Shown: positions 7,849 to 16,848, numbered from the stretch's first letter. The stretch is DNA of 22,865 bases from Sulfurovum sp. UBA4779 (GCA_002403155.1 DHHF01000002.1:1-22865); one strand, 5' to 3'. Translations and numbers: made by a program. Notes: generated from the sequence alone by a model not told the origin.

Positions 7849-9501
7849 ATGAAGTTCGAAGATATCGAAATAGAAGATGTAGATTTTGAAGCGATGCTTG
7901 AGGAGTCGTTTAAAAAAGCAGAATCAAAAAGTGATTTGGTAACAGGTACAATTGTCAGGATAGACGAAAAAGAGGATCAGGCAATCGTAGATATCGGGGG
8001 AGGAAGAGATGCTAGCCTTCCTCTTAGCGAGTTAAAAGATAAAGCAGGAAATCTGAAGTTCAAAGAGGGTGACAAGATTGATGTAGTGACACTGGGAAGA
8101 GGCAAAATCTCTCACACTATGGCACAAAACAGAGCAGCACTAAATGAATTTATCTCTGAGTATGATGAAGAACAAGAGTATATTATTGAGGGTATCATCA
8201 CTAAAAAAAATAAAGGCGGTTATGTTGTCGATTGCGATGGGTTAGAGTTTTTTATGCCGCGTACACTCTCGTATCTTTCTTCAAAAACCGATCCGATTGG
8301 TAAAAAAGTAAAAGCAGTTATTGTAAAAGTAGATAAAGAAAAAGGCTCTGTGATTGTTTCAAGAAAAGAATTGATTGAGCGGGACAAAAGCAAAAACGAT
8401 GAAATGGTCGCTGCTCTTCTTGAGAGTAAAGAGCCGGTGGTTGGGACGATTAAAAAAATTACCAGCTACGGTATGTTTGTGGATGTAGGAGGGATAGACG
8501 GACTTGTGCATTATTCTCAAATTTCACATAAGGGTCCGGTAAATCCATCAAAATATTTCCAGGAAGGCGATGAGATTCATGTCATTGCACTTGATTATGA
8601 TAAAAAGAAAAAACATCTTTCTCTTTCTATAAAAGATGCAAATCCTGATCCTTGGTCAAATATTGATTCTATCATTGGCGTAGGCGATACTGTAACGGCT
8701 ATTGTCAGCAATATCGAGCCTTATGGTGTGTTTGTAGATTTAGGCGAAGATCTTGAGGCATTTTTGCATGTTTCTGAAATTTCATGGGACAAAAATGTAA
8801 AACATCCGAAAGATTATCTTGTAAACGGCCAAGAGATCAATGTGGAAGTGATTGAAATCGACAAAGAGGGCAGAAGGCTAAGAGTAAGCCTTAAAAATCT
8901 CCTTCCTAAGCCGATGGATGCATTTGCATCTGAATATAAATTGGGCGATGTTGTAAAAGGTGTTGTAACCTCTATTACGGATTTCGGCGCTTTTGTAAAA
9001 GTAGGAAGTGTAGAAGGCCTATTGCACAATCAAGAAATTTCATGGGACAAAACACAGAATGCAAAGTCGGCTCTTAAAGTAGGCGATGAAATTGAAGTAA
9101 AAATTATAAAAATTGACAAAGATGCAGGCAAAATCTCTTTGAGCAAAAAAGCATTGGAAACTTCACCGGTAAAAGCATTTGCACAAACACATAAAATCGG
9201 TTCTATTGTAACAGGTACGGTAAAAGACAAAAAAGATTTTGGGGTATTTATCTCTCTTCAGGATAATATTGATGCGCTTATTAGGACAGAAGATCTCCAT
9301 CCTCTTAAATTTGATGAGATCGAAAAAGGACAAGAGATCAAAGGCGTGATAAGCTTCATTGATGTTAATAATGACAAAATCAGAGTTTCTGTAAAAAGGC
9401 TGCAGCGTCAAGAAGAGAGAGAGGCTTTGGAGCAACTCAATATCAATCAAAATGACAGCATGACGTTAGGTGATGCATTTAAAGAACAATTTAAAAAATA
9501 A
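7849..9501 (+). CDS. rpsA: 30S ribosomal protein S1
   Basis: Binds mRNA and delivers it to the 30S subunit. 550 residues with six S1/OB-fold repeats at roughly 29-95, 110-176, 194-262, 276-350, 366-437 and 450-520. Repeats 3 to 5 are the most regular, with the typical G-x-V..I..YG-x-FV-x-[VL]-G..GL-[VL]-H pattern (for example SYGMFVDVG, PYGVFVDLG, DFGAFVKVG). Repeats 1, 2 and 6 are more divergent, as is usual for S1, whose first two repeats contact the ribosome. The N-terminal lead is very acidic (EDIEIEDVDFEAMLEE). Length and repeat number match S1 of Gram-negative bacteria. serA follows after 11 bases. Confidence 0.95.
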   Translation: MKFEDIEIEDVDFEAMLEESFKKAESKSDLVTGTIVRIDEKEDQAIVDIGGGRDASLPLSELKDKAGNLKFKEGDKIDVVTLGRGKISHTMAQNRAALNEFISEYDEEQEYIIEGIITKKNKGGYVVDCDGLEFFMPRTLSYLSSKTDPIGKKVKAVIVKVDKEKGSVIVSRKELIERDKSKNDEMVAALLESKEPVVGTIKKITSYGMFVDVGGIDGLVHYSQISHKGPVNPSKYFQEGDEIHVIALDYDKKKKHLSLSIKDANPDPWSNIDSIIGVGDTVTAIVSNIEPYGVFVDLGEDLEAFLHVSEISWDKNVKHPKDYLVNGQEINVEVIEIDKEGRRLRVSLKNLLPKPMDAFASEYKLGDVVKGVVTSITDFGAFVKVGSVEGLLHNQEISWDKTQNAKSALKVGDEIEVKIIKIDKDAGKISLSKKALETSPVKAFAQTHKIGSIVTGTVKDKKDFGVFISLQDNIDALIRTEDLHPLKFDEIEKGQEIKGVISFIDVNNDKIRVSVKRLQRQEEREALEQLNINQNDSMTLGDAFKEQFKK

Positions 9502-9512
9502 AAGGCGATTTT

Positions 9513-11102
9513 ATGTCAAAGATTACCATTGTTGTTTGTGATCATATTCATCAAAAAGGTTTGGATCTTTTAACTGCTGATGCCGATATTGAAATGATCA
9601 ATGCGGCTGATGAGCCAAAAGACAAGCTGGTGACACAAATTCTTCCGCTTGCCGATGTTGCTATTACACGTTCGTCGACAGATGTTGATGAATTTTTTCT
9701 TACCCATGCAGTAAAGTTAAAATCTGTAGTAAGAGCAGGCGTGGGTGTGGATAATGTTGACATTGACGGATGCAGCAAAAAAGGGATCGTTGTTATGAAT
9801 GTACCTACGGCAAATACGATTGCCGCAGTCGAGCTGACAATGGCCCATATGCTTTCATGCGTAAGAACATTTCCCTATGCGCACAATAACCTCAAGCAAG
9901 ACCGCATATGGAGAAGACAAGACTGGTATGGGACCGAACTAAAAGACAAGAAACTTGGTATTATCGGATTTGGAAATATCGGGTCGCGCGTCGGCAAAAG
10001 AGCAAAAGCTTTTGAAATGGATGTGATTACGTACGATCCTTATATCGACTCTTCTAAGGCAACAAACGAAGAGATAGCCTATACTAAAAATTTTGACGAT
10101 ATATTGGCATGTGACATCATCACGATCCATACGCCAAAAACTGAAGAAACCATCGGAATGATAGGCAAAGATGAGATCGCAAAGATGAAAGACGGCGTGA
10201 TTCTTATCAACTGTGCAAGAGGCGGCCTGTATGACGAAAAAGCGCTGTATGAAGGATTGAAATCAAAAAAGATTGCAATGGCCGGAATTGATGTCTTTGA
10301 CAAAGAGCCTGCTACGGATCATCCTTTGCTGGATCTAAACAATGTGACGGTAACGCCTCATTTGGGGGCGAATACGCTGGAGTCTCAAGAAAATATAGCG
10401 ATTCAGGCAGCTGAAAATGCTATCGCGTCTGCCAAAGGGATCGCTTATCCGAATGCACTGAATTTGCCGATCAAAGAGAATGAATTGCCTGATTTTGTAA
10501 GGCCCTATCTGGAGCTTATACAAAAAATCGGCCATCTCTCAGCGCAAGTAAAAAAGAGTGCTATCAAATCTATTAAAGTGATAGCAAAAGGCGAAATTGC
10601 CGAGTATATCGAATCGCTCGGCACGTTCGCAACCGTAGGCATGTTGACCGAATCGCTGGCAGACCAGATTAACTATGTCAATGCTGAATTTGTTGCTGCA
10701 GAACGCGGAATAGAAATCAGTAAAGAAGTGAAACCCAATACCAGCGGATTTACCAATATCGTAAGCGTTAAATTAACGACTGAGCAGGGCACTATCAGCA
10801 TCGCAGGTACTGTATTTGACGGAACGGTACAGCGTATCGTTGAAATCGATGATTATGATTTGGATGTGGAACCCAAAGGAACGATGATTTTCTTTAGAAA
10901 CACGGACACCCCCGGCGTAATCGGCGATGTAGGCAGGATTATGGCTCAAAACGGGCTGAATATTTCTGACTTCAGATTGGGAAGAGACACGAAGCAGCAA
11001 GCGTTGGCTGTTGTGCGTGTGGACGGAAAAGTCAGCAAAAAAGTGCTTGAAGAACTTTCTGCCCTCAAAGCGTGCATCAGTGTTGCGCATGCAACCCTTT
11101 AA
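9513..11102 (+). CDS. serA: D-3-phosphoglycerate dehydrogenase, long form with ACT domain
   Basis: Oxidises 3-phosphoglycerate to 3-phosphohydroxypyruvate with NAD, the first step of serine synthesis. 529 residues, the long (type 1) form. Order: substrate and Rossmann NAD domains (about 1-310, with GFGNIG at 152-157), an intervening regulatory domain (about 315-450), and a C-terminal ACT domain (about 455-529, TMIFFRNTDTPGVIGDVG) that in this family can sense serine. Catalytic R236 (NCARGG), E265 (DKEPATDHP) and H283 (PHLGANT) are present. It lies 11 bases after rpsA with AAAGG as ribosome binding site and ends directly in a terminator hairpin, so it is the last gene of its unit. The same rpsA-serA neighbourhood is known in Campylobacter and Helicobacter. 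Confidence 0.95.
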   Translation: MSKITIVVCDHIHQKGLDLLTADADIEMINAADEPKDKLVTQILPLADVAITRSSTDVDEFFLTHAVKLKSVVRAGVGVDNVDIDGCSKKGIVVMNVPTANTIAAVELTMAHMLSCVRTFPYAHNNLKQDRIWRRQDWYGTELKDKKLGIIGFGNIGSRVGKRAKAFEMDVITYDPYIDSSKATNEEIAYTKNFDDILACDIITIHTPKTEETIGMIGKDEIAKMKDGVILINCARGGLYDEKALYEGLKSKKIAMAGIDVFDKEPATDHPLLDLNNVTVTPHLGANTLESQENIAIQAAENAIASAKGIAYPNALNLPIKENELPDFVRPYLELIQKIGHLSAQVKKSAIKSIKVIAKGEIAEYIESLGTFATVGMLTESLADQINYVNAEFVAAERGIEISKEVKPNTSGFTNIVSVKLTTEQGTISIAGTVFDGTVQRIVEIDDYDLDVEPKGTMIFFRNTDTPGVIGDVGRIMAQNGLNISDFRLGRDTKQQALAVVRVDGKVSKKVLEELSALKACISVAHATL

Positions 11103-11130
11103 GCCGGACGGTTCTTCGTCTGGCTGTTTT
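11102..11130 (+). terminator. Rho-independent terminator after serA
   Basis: AGCCGGACG (11102-11110) pairs with CGTCTGGCT (11117-11125), nine pairs including one G-T wobble, with a 6-base loop and then GTTTT. The stem begins inside the serA stop codon. Confidence 0.8.
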
Positions 11131-11186
11131 ATATAAAATACTTATAATTATACTTTTTTTTAATTAGCTCAATATATTTTCTTCGA

Positions 11187-11192
11187 TATAAT
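11187..11192 (+). promoter_or_regulatory. Promoter of the RND efflux operon
   Basis: A consensus TATAAT box 73 bases upstream of the outer-membrane factor gene, in the gap after the serA terminator. Transcription would start near 11199, leaving a leader of about 65 bases that contains the inverted repeats at 11215-11249. Confidence 0.6.
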
Positions 11193-11214
11193 GCTCCACT
11201 TAGTAATCGCTATA

Positions 11215-11249
11215 TCCGGTAAAAATTGATTTTAACCGGAACCAATTTT
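11215..11249 (+). promoter_or_regulatory. Overlapping inverted repeats in the efflux operon leader
   Basis: TCCGGT (11215-11220) is the reverse complement of ACCGGA (11235-11240), with an inner AAAA/TTTT pair (11222-11225, 11230-11233), one A-A mismatch and loop TTGA. AAAATTG (11222-11228) can instead pair with CAATTTT (11243-11249). The two pairings share bases and cannot coexist; the second ends just before the ribosome binding site GGGAG at 11254-11258. This could be a dyad operator for an unlinked repressor or an RNA switch affecting translation. There is no regulator gene next to it. Confidence 0.4.
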
Positions 11250-11264
11250 AAACGGGAGTGTTGA

Positions 11265-12644
11265 ATGAAAAGATATTGGATCTTTTTACTTGCAATGCCG
11301 CTTTTTGCAGGCATAGAGCATTTGAGTTTGAAACAAGCTTTGGAAATGCTGAAAAAAAACAATCTTGAGCTCAAAATCGCACAGTTTGAATCCCAAATGA
11401 AAAGGTATGAAGCCAAAGCGGCCAAAGGCTACAACTACGGGTCGCTCGATGCCACGGTGACAGGGATGCGCTCTAACGATGCCGGGAATGTGTTCGGGTT
11501 CAAGCTGCAAAGCCGCGAAGCGGATTTTGGAGATTTTGGATTTAGTGATTTTTTGGCTTGTCAAAGTCCCACCCCGCCTGCTTATTGTACAGACGGTACA
11601 CTGCTAGACAAACAGCCCGGTGATTTAAACTATCCCGAAGCACGCAGCCACTACCAAACCAAACTTTCCTACATGCTGCCCCTTTATACCGGCGGCAAAT
11701 TGACCGAATACGGCCGCATCGCCGACTCGCTGCATCAAATGAGCCTCTACGATACGCAAAAAGTGCTCAACGAAAAGATATTTCAGACAAAAAAAGCATT
11801 TTACGATATCTCCTTGGTGGAGAACTATATCTCCAACCTTTCAAAGATCATGCGCAATATCGACAAGCTTGAATCCATCGTAAAGACGATGCAAAAAGAG
11901 GGGTATGCCAAAAATATCGACGTGCTTGAAGTGGAAGCGCGCAAAGCTGAAGCGCAAAGCATGCTCAACCAAGCCAAACTGAACCGGGAACTTGCCTATC
12001 AGTTTCTTTCGTTTTTGCTCAATACCGAAGTAAGCTCGATCAAAAAAGTGGATGAAATGGCGTCTATGCCCAGGGTTGATACTGCCCAAATCGAGTCTAA
12101 CAATATCGATATCCAAAAAGCACTGTTAGGGTTGCAGATCACTCAAATGGCTTTAAATGTAGAAAAATCCAATTTCCTGCCTACGGTTGGTGCATTTGCA
12201 GAGTACGGAAGTGCAGATGATAGATTATGGAATGAATTTTTTGATAAAGACGCCTATACGTTTGGCGTGCAGTTTAAATGGAATTTGTTTAACGGCGGGA
12301 TAGACGCCGCCAATCTTGAAAAGGCAAAAGTCAACTACCTAAAAGTGCAAGACCAGGTGGCGTTAGCCAAAAGCGGTATTGCATTGCAGGTCAAAAAACT
12401 TCAAACCGAAATTTTAAGCAAATCCTCCGATATAAAAAACTATAAAAAACAGTTAGATTTTGCCACAAAGGTGTATGAAAATTATCATGAACGCTATCAA
12501 GAGGGATTGGTTTCGATTTCCGATCTGTTGATGAAACAATCGAAAGAATTGGAGATGCTGCTTAAACTTTTGACGGTAGAAAATGAGCGCAATACCAAGA
12601 TTTTTGAACTAAACAGTATTTTAAATGATGGAGGAAACGTATGA
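11265..12644 (+). CDS. Outer-membrane efflux factor, TolC family
   Basis: Outer-membrane channel of a tripartite efflux system. 459 residues. A short signal peptide (MKRYWIFLLAMPLFA) is followed by two TolC-type repeats with long alpha-helical, coiled-coil stretches (about 150-245 and 340-440) and beta-barrel segments (YMLPLYTGGKL near 143 and FKWNLFNGGI near 340), which is the expected internal pseudo-repeat. An extracellular loop between the first strands is enlarged and carries C99 and C108 separated by eight residues, suggesting a disulfide. The ribosome binding site GGGAG precedes ATG 11265. The stop overlaps the next gene by 4 bases. Family is clear; the exported substrate cannot be told from sequence. 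Confidence 0.9.
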   Translation: MKRYWIFLLAMPLFAGIEHLSLKQALEMLKKNNLELKIAQFESQMKRYEAKAAKGYNYGSLDATVTGMRSNDAGNVFGFKLQSREADFGDFGFSDFLACQSPTPPAYCTDGTLLDKQPGDLNYPEARSHYQTKLSYMLPLYTGGKLTEYGRIADSLHQMSLYDTQKVLNEKIFQTKKAFYDISLVENYISNLSKIMRNIDKLESIVKTMQKEGYAKNIDVLEVEARKAEAQSMLNQAKLNRELAYQFLSFLLNTEVSSIKKVDEMASMPRVDTAQIESNNIDIQKALLGLQITQMALNVEKSNFLPTVGAFAEYGSADDRLWNEFFDKDAYTFGVQFKWNLFNGGIDAANLEKAKVNYLKVQDQVALAKSGIALQVKKLQTEILSKSSDIKNYKKQLDFATKVYENYHERYQEGLVSISDLLMKQSKELEMLLKLLTVENERNTKIFELNSILNDGGNV

Positions 12645-13441
12645 GAAATACAATTTTATTGTCTGCTTTGATCTGTTTGGCAACCGCAGCGCAAGCAGTA
12701 GAGATCAATTTAAGCGGAAGCGTAATTTCAGACAATCAAAAAATGATTACAAGCCGTTATATGGGATATGTAAAAAATATGGCCGTATCTGAGGGAGATA
12801 TCGTTAAAGAAGGACAGCTGCTTTATGAAATCGACTCCAAAGAGATAGAAGCGGCAGAAAGGCAAGTGGATTTAGCCATTTCGCAAGCGAGGCTTGCTTT
12901 GCAAATGAACACAAACCAATACAACAATGTCGTAACCAACCTTGCAAGACACGAAAGGCTTTATGCAAAAAAAATGGTTTCAAAGTATGAGCTTGAAACC
13001 CTTCAGCTTGCAGAAAAAAATCTTAAAGATATGGTAAAGATTTCCAAAGAGCAGGTTGAGCAGGCTTTGGCAAAAAAAGATGAAGTTTTAAACCAATACA
13101 ATTACCTAAAAGTGCAAGCGCCTAATGCCGGGGTGATTGTATCCAAAAAACTCAATGAAGGGGAGATGGCAATCCCCGGCATGCCTGCGGTCATACTTAC
13201 GGATTTAAGCAAATTGAAAATATTGGCAGAAATCAGCGAGACTGACCTTAAAGATATCGAGCTGGGCAAAGAGGTTTCCGTCGAGATCCCTTCAATCGGG
13301 CTGCAAACGACAGGCAAAATCAGCTCTATCATTCCAAGCTCCAACCCCATGACGCATAAATTTACGATAAAGATGACTTTTGACCCCAAAGAACATTCCG
13401 TTTATCCGGGCATGTATGCAAAAGTTGTTATCAATGAGTAG
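12641..13441 (+). CDS. Periplasmic adaptor (membrane fusion protein) of RND efflux system
   Basis: Links the inner-membrane pump to the outer-membrane channel. 266 residues, shorter than the 350-400 usual for RND adaptors. A signal peptide ends at AQA near residue 19; the cysteine in its hydrophobic part is not in a lipobox, so the protein is probably not a lipoprotein. It has a split biotinyl-lipoyl domain (MGYVKNMAVSEGDIVKEGQLLYEID near 44-68 and VQAPNAGVIVSKKLNEGE near 160), a central helical hairpin (about 70-150) and a beta-barrel domain (about 180-265). The extra membrane-proximal domain found in longer adaptors appears to be missing. The ATG overlaps the previous stop, with GGAGG as ribosome binding site. 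Confidence 0.88.
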   Translation: MRNTILLSALICLATAAQAVEINLSGSVISDNQKMITSRYMGYVKNMAVSEGDIVKEGQLLYEIDSKEIEAAERQVDLAISQARLALQMNTNQYNNVVTNLARHERLYAKKMVSKYELETLQLAEKNLKDMVKISKEQVEQALAKKDEVLNQYNYLKVQAPNAGVIVSKKLNEGEMAIPGMPAVILTDLSKLKILAEISETDLKDIELGKEVSVEIPSIGLQTTGKISSIIPSSNPMTHKFTIKMTFDPKEHSVYPGMYAKVVINE

Positions 13442-13449
13442 GAAGAGAA

Positions 13450-15066
13450 ATGGATAAAAAAAACGAATATCAAATAACCGATATTGCAGGAAAATTGGCA
13501 AAAGGTTTTTTGCGTAATCCTTTGACGGCTTTATTGGGTATTTTTTTATTGATGGTGGGATATCTGTCGCTTAGCATTATGCCCAGGGAAGAAGATCCGC
13601 AAATTGCCATATCCGGAGGAGCGGTGATAGTCGCAATGCCGGGCGCTTCGCCCAAAGAGATAGAAAATATTATTGTGAATCCTTTAGAAAGAAAACTTAG
13701 AGAAATTCGCGGGATAGAGCATATTTATGGCATGGCTATGGATAATGTAGGAATTGTCAATGTGATGTATTATATCGGCGAAGATAGGGAAGAATCAAAT
13801 CTTAAACTGTATGATAAAGTAATGCAAAATATGGATGAGATGCCAAAAGGGGTGATGCAGCCCCTCATCAAACCTTTTGATATCGATATCGACATTCCTA
13901 TCGTTACTGTGGCTTTTTATCCGAAAGAAGGGTCGCAGGTCGATGACGTTACGCTTTTCAATAAAGTCAGAAATATACAACACAAGATCAATGCCGTCGA
14001 TCATGTAGCCAAAACAACTCTTAGCGGCGCGCACAAAGCACAGTATAATGTCCAAGTAGATATCGGAAAACTTTCGGCTTACAATCTGTCTTTGGGGCAG
14101 ATCATGAAAGCAGTCCAGTCTGTCGCCGTGGATGTCCCTGATGTAAAAAGTAAAACGCAAGAGGGGAAAATGGTAATTTTCGGTGTCGAAAATGCTATTG
14201 AGAGCGTGGAAGATGTGGGTGATATCATTGTTGCGCAGTATATGGGATCGCCTATTTATCTTAAAGATGTAGCCGTCATAACCAAAGGGATAGATATCCA
14301 GAATTTCAAAGAAGCCGAAATAGTCCAGAAAACACAGGATGCGCAAATGGCGCCAAAGGCCAAGCAAGTTACCCTTACGATAGCAAAGCTTGCAGGAACA
14401 AATGCCGTTTTTGTCGCCGAAGATGTCATAGAAGTGCTCAAAGCGCATGCAGATGAACTTTCAGATGCAGGGATAGGATATCTTGTGACCAGAAATTACG
14501 GAAAAAGGGCGAATGAAGCGGTCAATGAGCTGATGCATCATTTGATCATTACCATTTTTATCATTGCCTTTATGTTGGTGTTTGCGTTGGGATGGAGAGA
14601 GTCTTTGATCGTAACCTTTACGGTGCCGGCGATTTTGGCAATAACCCTTTTTGTTGCCTATTTGTCCGGACAAACGATCAACAGAATCACTCTTTTTGCT
14701 TTTTTGCTTTCGCTGGGATTGCTTGTGGATGCGGCGATTATCGTGATTGAAAACATACATAGACATTTGCACAGCCATGAAGAGGCAGACAAAGAGATGG
14801 ATGAGTTGTTAGTGGAGGCTACCGATGAGATCGGTGCGCCGACCAATATAGCAACTTTGGCAATTATCCTAACCATGGTCCCGATGGCGTTTGTGGGCGG
14901 GATGATGGGTTCTTTCATGAAGCCTATCCCCTACAACGTTCCTGTTGCCCTGCTTGCTTCTTTGGTAGTAGCGTATATTTTTACTCCTTATTTAAGTTTG
15001 AAGCTTCTCAAAAAACCAAAACATAGCCATCATGCGGGCCAGGAGAATAAAGGAGAGCATCAATGA
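13450..15066 (+). CDS. RND efflux pump, N-terminal half (split permease)
   Basis: Inner-membrane proton-driven exporter of the AcrB/RND superfamily, first half only: 538 residues against about 1,030 for an intact pump. TM1 is near 25-45. A periplasmic porter region (about 50-360, with PREEDPQIAISGGAVIVAMPG and NPLERKLREIRGIEHIYG) follows, then TM2 to TM6 (about 362-525). TM4 has the proton-relay aspartate D427 in GLLVDAAIIVIENI; the second aspartate of the common V-D-D-A motif is alanine here. The protein ends after TM6 with a hydrophilic, histidine-rich tail (KPKHSHHAGQENKGEHQ). The stop overlaps the ATG of the second half. The sequence is continuous and uninterrupted, so this is a complete gene for a half-pump rather than a fragment. 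Confidence 0.9.
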   Translation: MDKKNEYQITDIAGKLAKGFLRNPLTALLGIFLLMVGYLSLSIMPREEDPQIAISGGAVIVAMPGASPKEIENIIVNPLERKLREIRGIEHIYGMAMDNVGIVNVMYYIGEDREESNLKLYDKVMQNMDEMPKGVMQPLIKPFDIDIDIPIVTVAFYPKEGSQVDDVTLFNKVRNIQHKINAVDHVAKTTLSGAHKAQYNVQVDIGKLSAYNLSLGQIMKAVQSVAVDVPDVKSKTQEGKMVIFGVENAIESVEDVGDIIVAQYMGSPIYLKDVAVITKGIDIQNFKEAEIVQKTQDAQMAPKAKQVTLTIAKLAGTNAVFVAEDVIEVLKAHADELSDAGIGYLVTRNYGKRANEAVNELMHHLIITIFIIAFMLVFALGWRESLIVTFTVPAILAITLFVAYLSGQTINRITLFAFLLSLGLLVDAAIIVIENIHRHLHSHEEADKEMDELLVEATDEIGAPTNIATLAIILTMVPMAFVGGMMGSFMKPIPYNVPVALLASLVVAYIFTPYLSLKLLKKPKHSHHAGQENKGEHQ

Positions 15067-16787
15067 AAAAATTAGAGCAATTTATATATGGCATTTTGGA
15101 TAAAAAATCTAAAAAAATGCTGGTAATTGTTTTAACGATTTTGGCATTTTTTGGCTCTTTGCTGATGTTTCCTTCAAAATTGGTTTTGGCAAAAATGCTC
15201 CCGGGCAAAAGCGACAATACCTTTTCAGTCTATATCGATGCGCCTACCGGAAGTTCGATAGAGCAGACAAAAAAAGTGAGCAGCTGCGTGGTTGATCTTT
15301 TGCAAAAAGAAAAAGAGATTATGAATCTTGAACTGTTTTTAGGGCAAGGAATACCGCTTGATTATGCAGGGCTTGTCAAAGGGGCAAATATGAAAAGCAC
15401 AGAAAATGTCGCTGAAATTTGCATAAATCTCACAGACAAGCATGAGAGGGAGGAACCATCATTTTTGATGACCCAACGCCTTAGGCCTTTGGTACAAAAC
15501 GAATGCGAAAAACTGGTTCCCGGAACGTCTATTAAATTTATCGAGCAGCCTGCGGGACCTCCGACAATGGCATCGGTTGTTGTAGAAGTGTACGGCGACA
15601 ATCTGGAGAAAATTCAAAATATTTCATCTCAAGTAGCGGATATTCTTTCAAGCACAAACGGTTTGGCGGATGTTGATGTCATGGCAGATGAGATATACAG
15701 CAAATATGAGCTGGTGCCCGATAAAGAAAAGATCGCAAGAAGCGGTTTGAGTGTAGAGCAGGTAAATAACATTTTGTATCTTGCGTTTGAAGGGATGGTA
15801 ATCGCCCATAAAAATTCCAAAGATTTTCCCGATCAGATACCTATCTTTTTGGTATTGGACAAAGAGAGCAAACAATTAAAATCAAACGAAAAGAAAGTAT
15901 TGCAAAGCAAAATCTCTTCATTGAACCTTATGAATATGCAAGGGATGCTGGTGCCTTTAAGCGAAGTTGTATCGATCAGAGAGGCAGATTCAAGCCCTAT
16001 GATTATGCATAAAAATCTTAAGCGAATGATCAATGTGATTGCAGAAACAGACATGGTCTCTCAGGTTTATCCGTTGCTTGATGCGAGAGAACAGATGATG
16101 GCACATTTTGAAAAAGAGTATGAGGTGGAGAAAGAAGCCGGGATCACGACCTATATGTTTGACCTGCACCTAACCGATAAAAAAACAGGCGAAAAATTTT
16201 TGTTGCGCTGGGATGGAGAGATGAAAGTGACGCTAGACACTTTTAGAGATCTCGGGGGAGCGTTTATTGCTGCTTTGGTTTTGATCTTTTTGCTTTTGGT
16301 TGTCTATTATAAAAGTTTTATCCTCAGCGGAATTATTCTGCTTGGCTCATTTTTGTCTCTAATCGGGGTGATTGTAGGGCATTGGGTGGCTGATTTGGTT
16401 ACATCTGATACGTTCTTTTTGACGGCAACCTCTTTGATAGGATTTATCGCATTGATGGGGATCAGTTCTAGAAATTCACTGCTTTTGATTGATTTTGCTA
16501 AAGCGCTGATGCAGTGCCACGGTATGCCGAAACGACAGGCGATTGCCGTTGCGACGGCAACGAGGGCAAAACCTATTGCCCTGACGGCTGTAGCGATTAT
16601 ATTGGGTTCTGCCTTGCTGGCAAGCGATCCTATTTTCGGGGGGCTTGGTGTGGCATTAATCTCAGGGACGGTTGCGGCGGTTTTCGTTTCGCTGTTGTTT
16701 GTGCCTGTTTTGATGGATAATGCAAAAGCGATGGATTTTGAATCGGCAGATCATTGCGATATCAACAATATATCAATTACCAAATAA
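15063..16787 (+). CDS. RND efflux pump, C-terminal half (split permease)
   Basis: Second half of the pump, 574 residues. TM7 (about 18-40) starts almost at once after a short basic cytoplasmic head. The second porter region (about 45-385) contains QPAGPPTMASVVVEVYG and the docking segment, then FLLRWDGEMKVTLDTFRDLGGAF leads into TM8 to TM12 (about 393-555). In TM10 the segment GISSRNSLLLIDFA has R470 where AcrB has its relay lysine. Start ATG 15063 overlaps the stop of the first half (ATGA), and a strong AAAGGAG lies just upstream, so both halves should be made in similar amounts and pair into one functional pump. The break falls exactly between the two ancestral repeats. A terminator follows the stop. 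Confidence 0.9.
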   Translation: MKKLEQFIYGILDKKSKKMLVIVLTILAFFGSLLMFPSKLVLAKMLPGKSDNTFSVYIDAPTGSSIEQTKKVSSCVVDLLQKEKEIMNLELFLGQGIPLDYAGLVKGANMKSTENVAEICINLTDKHEREEPSFLMTQRLRPLVQNECEKLVPGTSIKFIEQPAGPPTMASVVVEVYGDNLEKIQNISSQVADILSSTNGLADVDVMADEIYSKYELVPDKEKIARSGLSVEQVNNILYLAFEGMVIAHKNSKDFPDQIPIFLVLDKESKQLKSNEKKVLQSKISSLNLMNMQGMLVPLSEVVSIREADSSPMIMHKNLKRMINVIAETDMVSQVYPLLDAREQMMAHFEKEYEVEKEAGITTYMFDLHLTDKKTGEKFLLRWDGEMKVTLDTFRDLGGAFIAALVLIFLLLVVYYKSFILSGIILLGSFLSLIGVIVGHWVADLVTSDTFFLTATSLIGFIALMGISSRNSLLLIDFAKALMQCHGMPKRQAIAVATATRAKPIALTAVAIILGSALLASDPIFGGLGVALISGTVAAVFVSLLFVPVLMDNAKAMDFESADHCDINNISITK

Positions 16788-16796
16788 GTTTGTAAC

Positions 16797-16830
16797 GGCA
16801 TTCTTCTTGCACAGAAGAATGCCCCTAAAA
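16797..16830 (+). terminator. Rho-independent terminator after efflux operon
   Basis: GGCATTCTTC (16797-16806) pairs perfectly with GAAGAATGCC (16814-16823), ten base pairs around a 7-base loop, followed shortly by a T-rich stretch (AATTTTATT). It ends the four-gene efflux operon. Confidence 0.85.
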
Positions 16831-16848
16831 TTTTATTAATTAAGCATT

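Noticed and set aside
13795..14448. Minus-strand open frame of 217 codons
   Set aside because: Antisense to the first RND half, whose coding is unambiguous; no family resemblance.
15040..15080. Frameshift explanation for the two RND genes
   Set aside because: The junction shows an ATGA overlap, a strong ribosome binding site and a hydrophilic tail, features of two real genes. Reads would settle it, so it remains open only as a refutation test.
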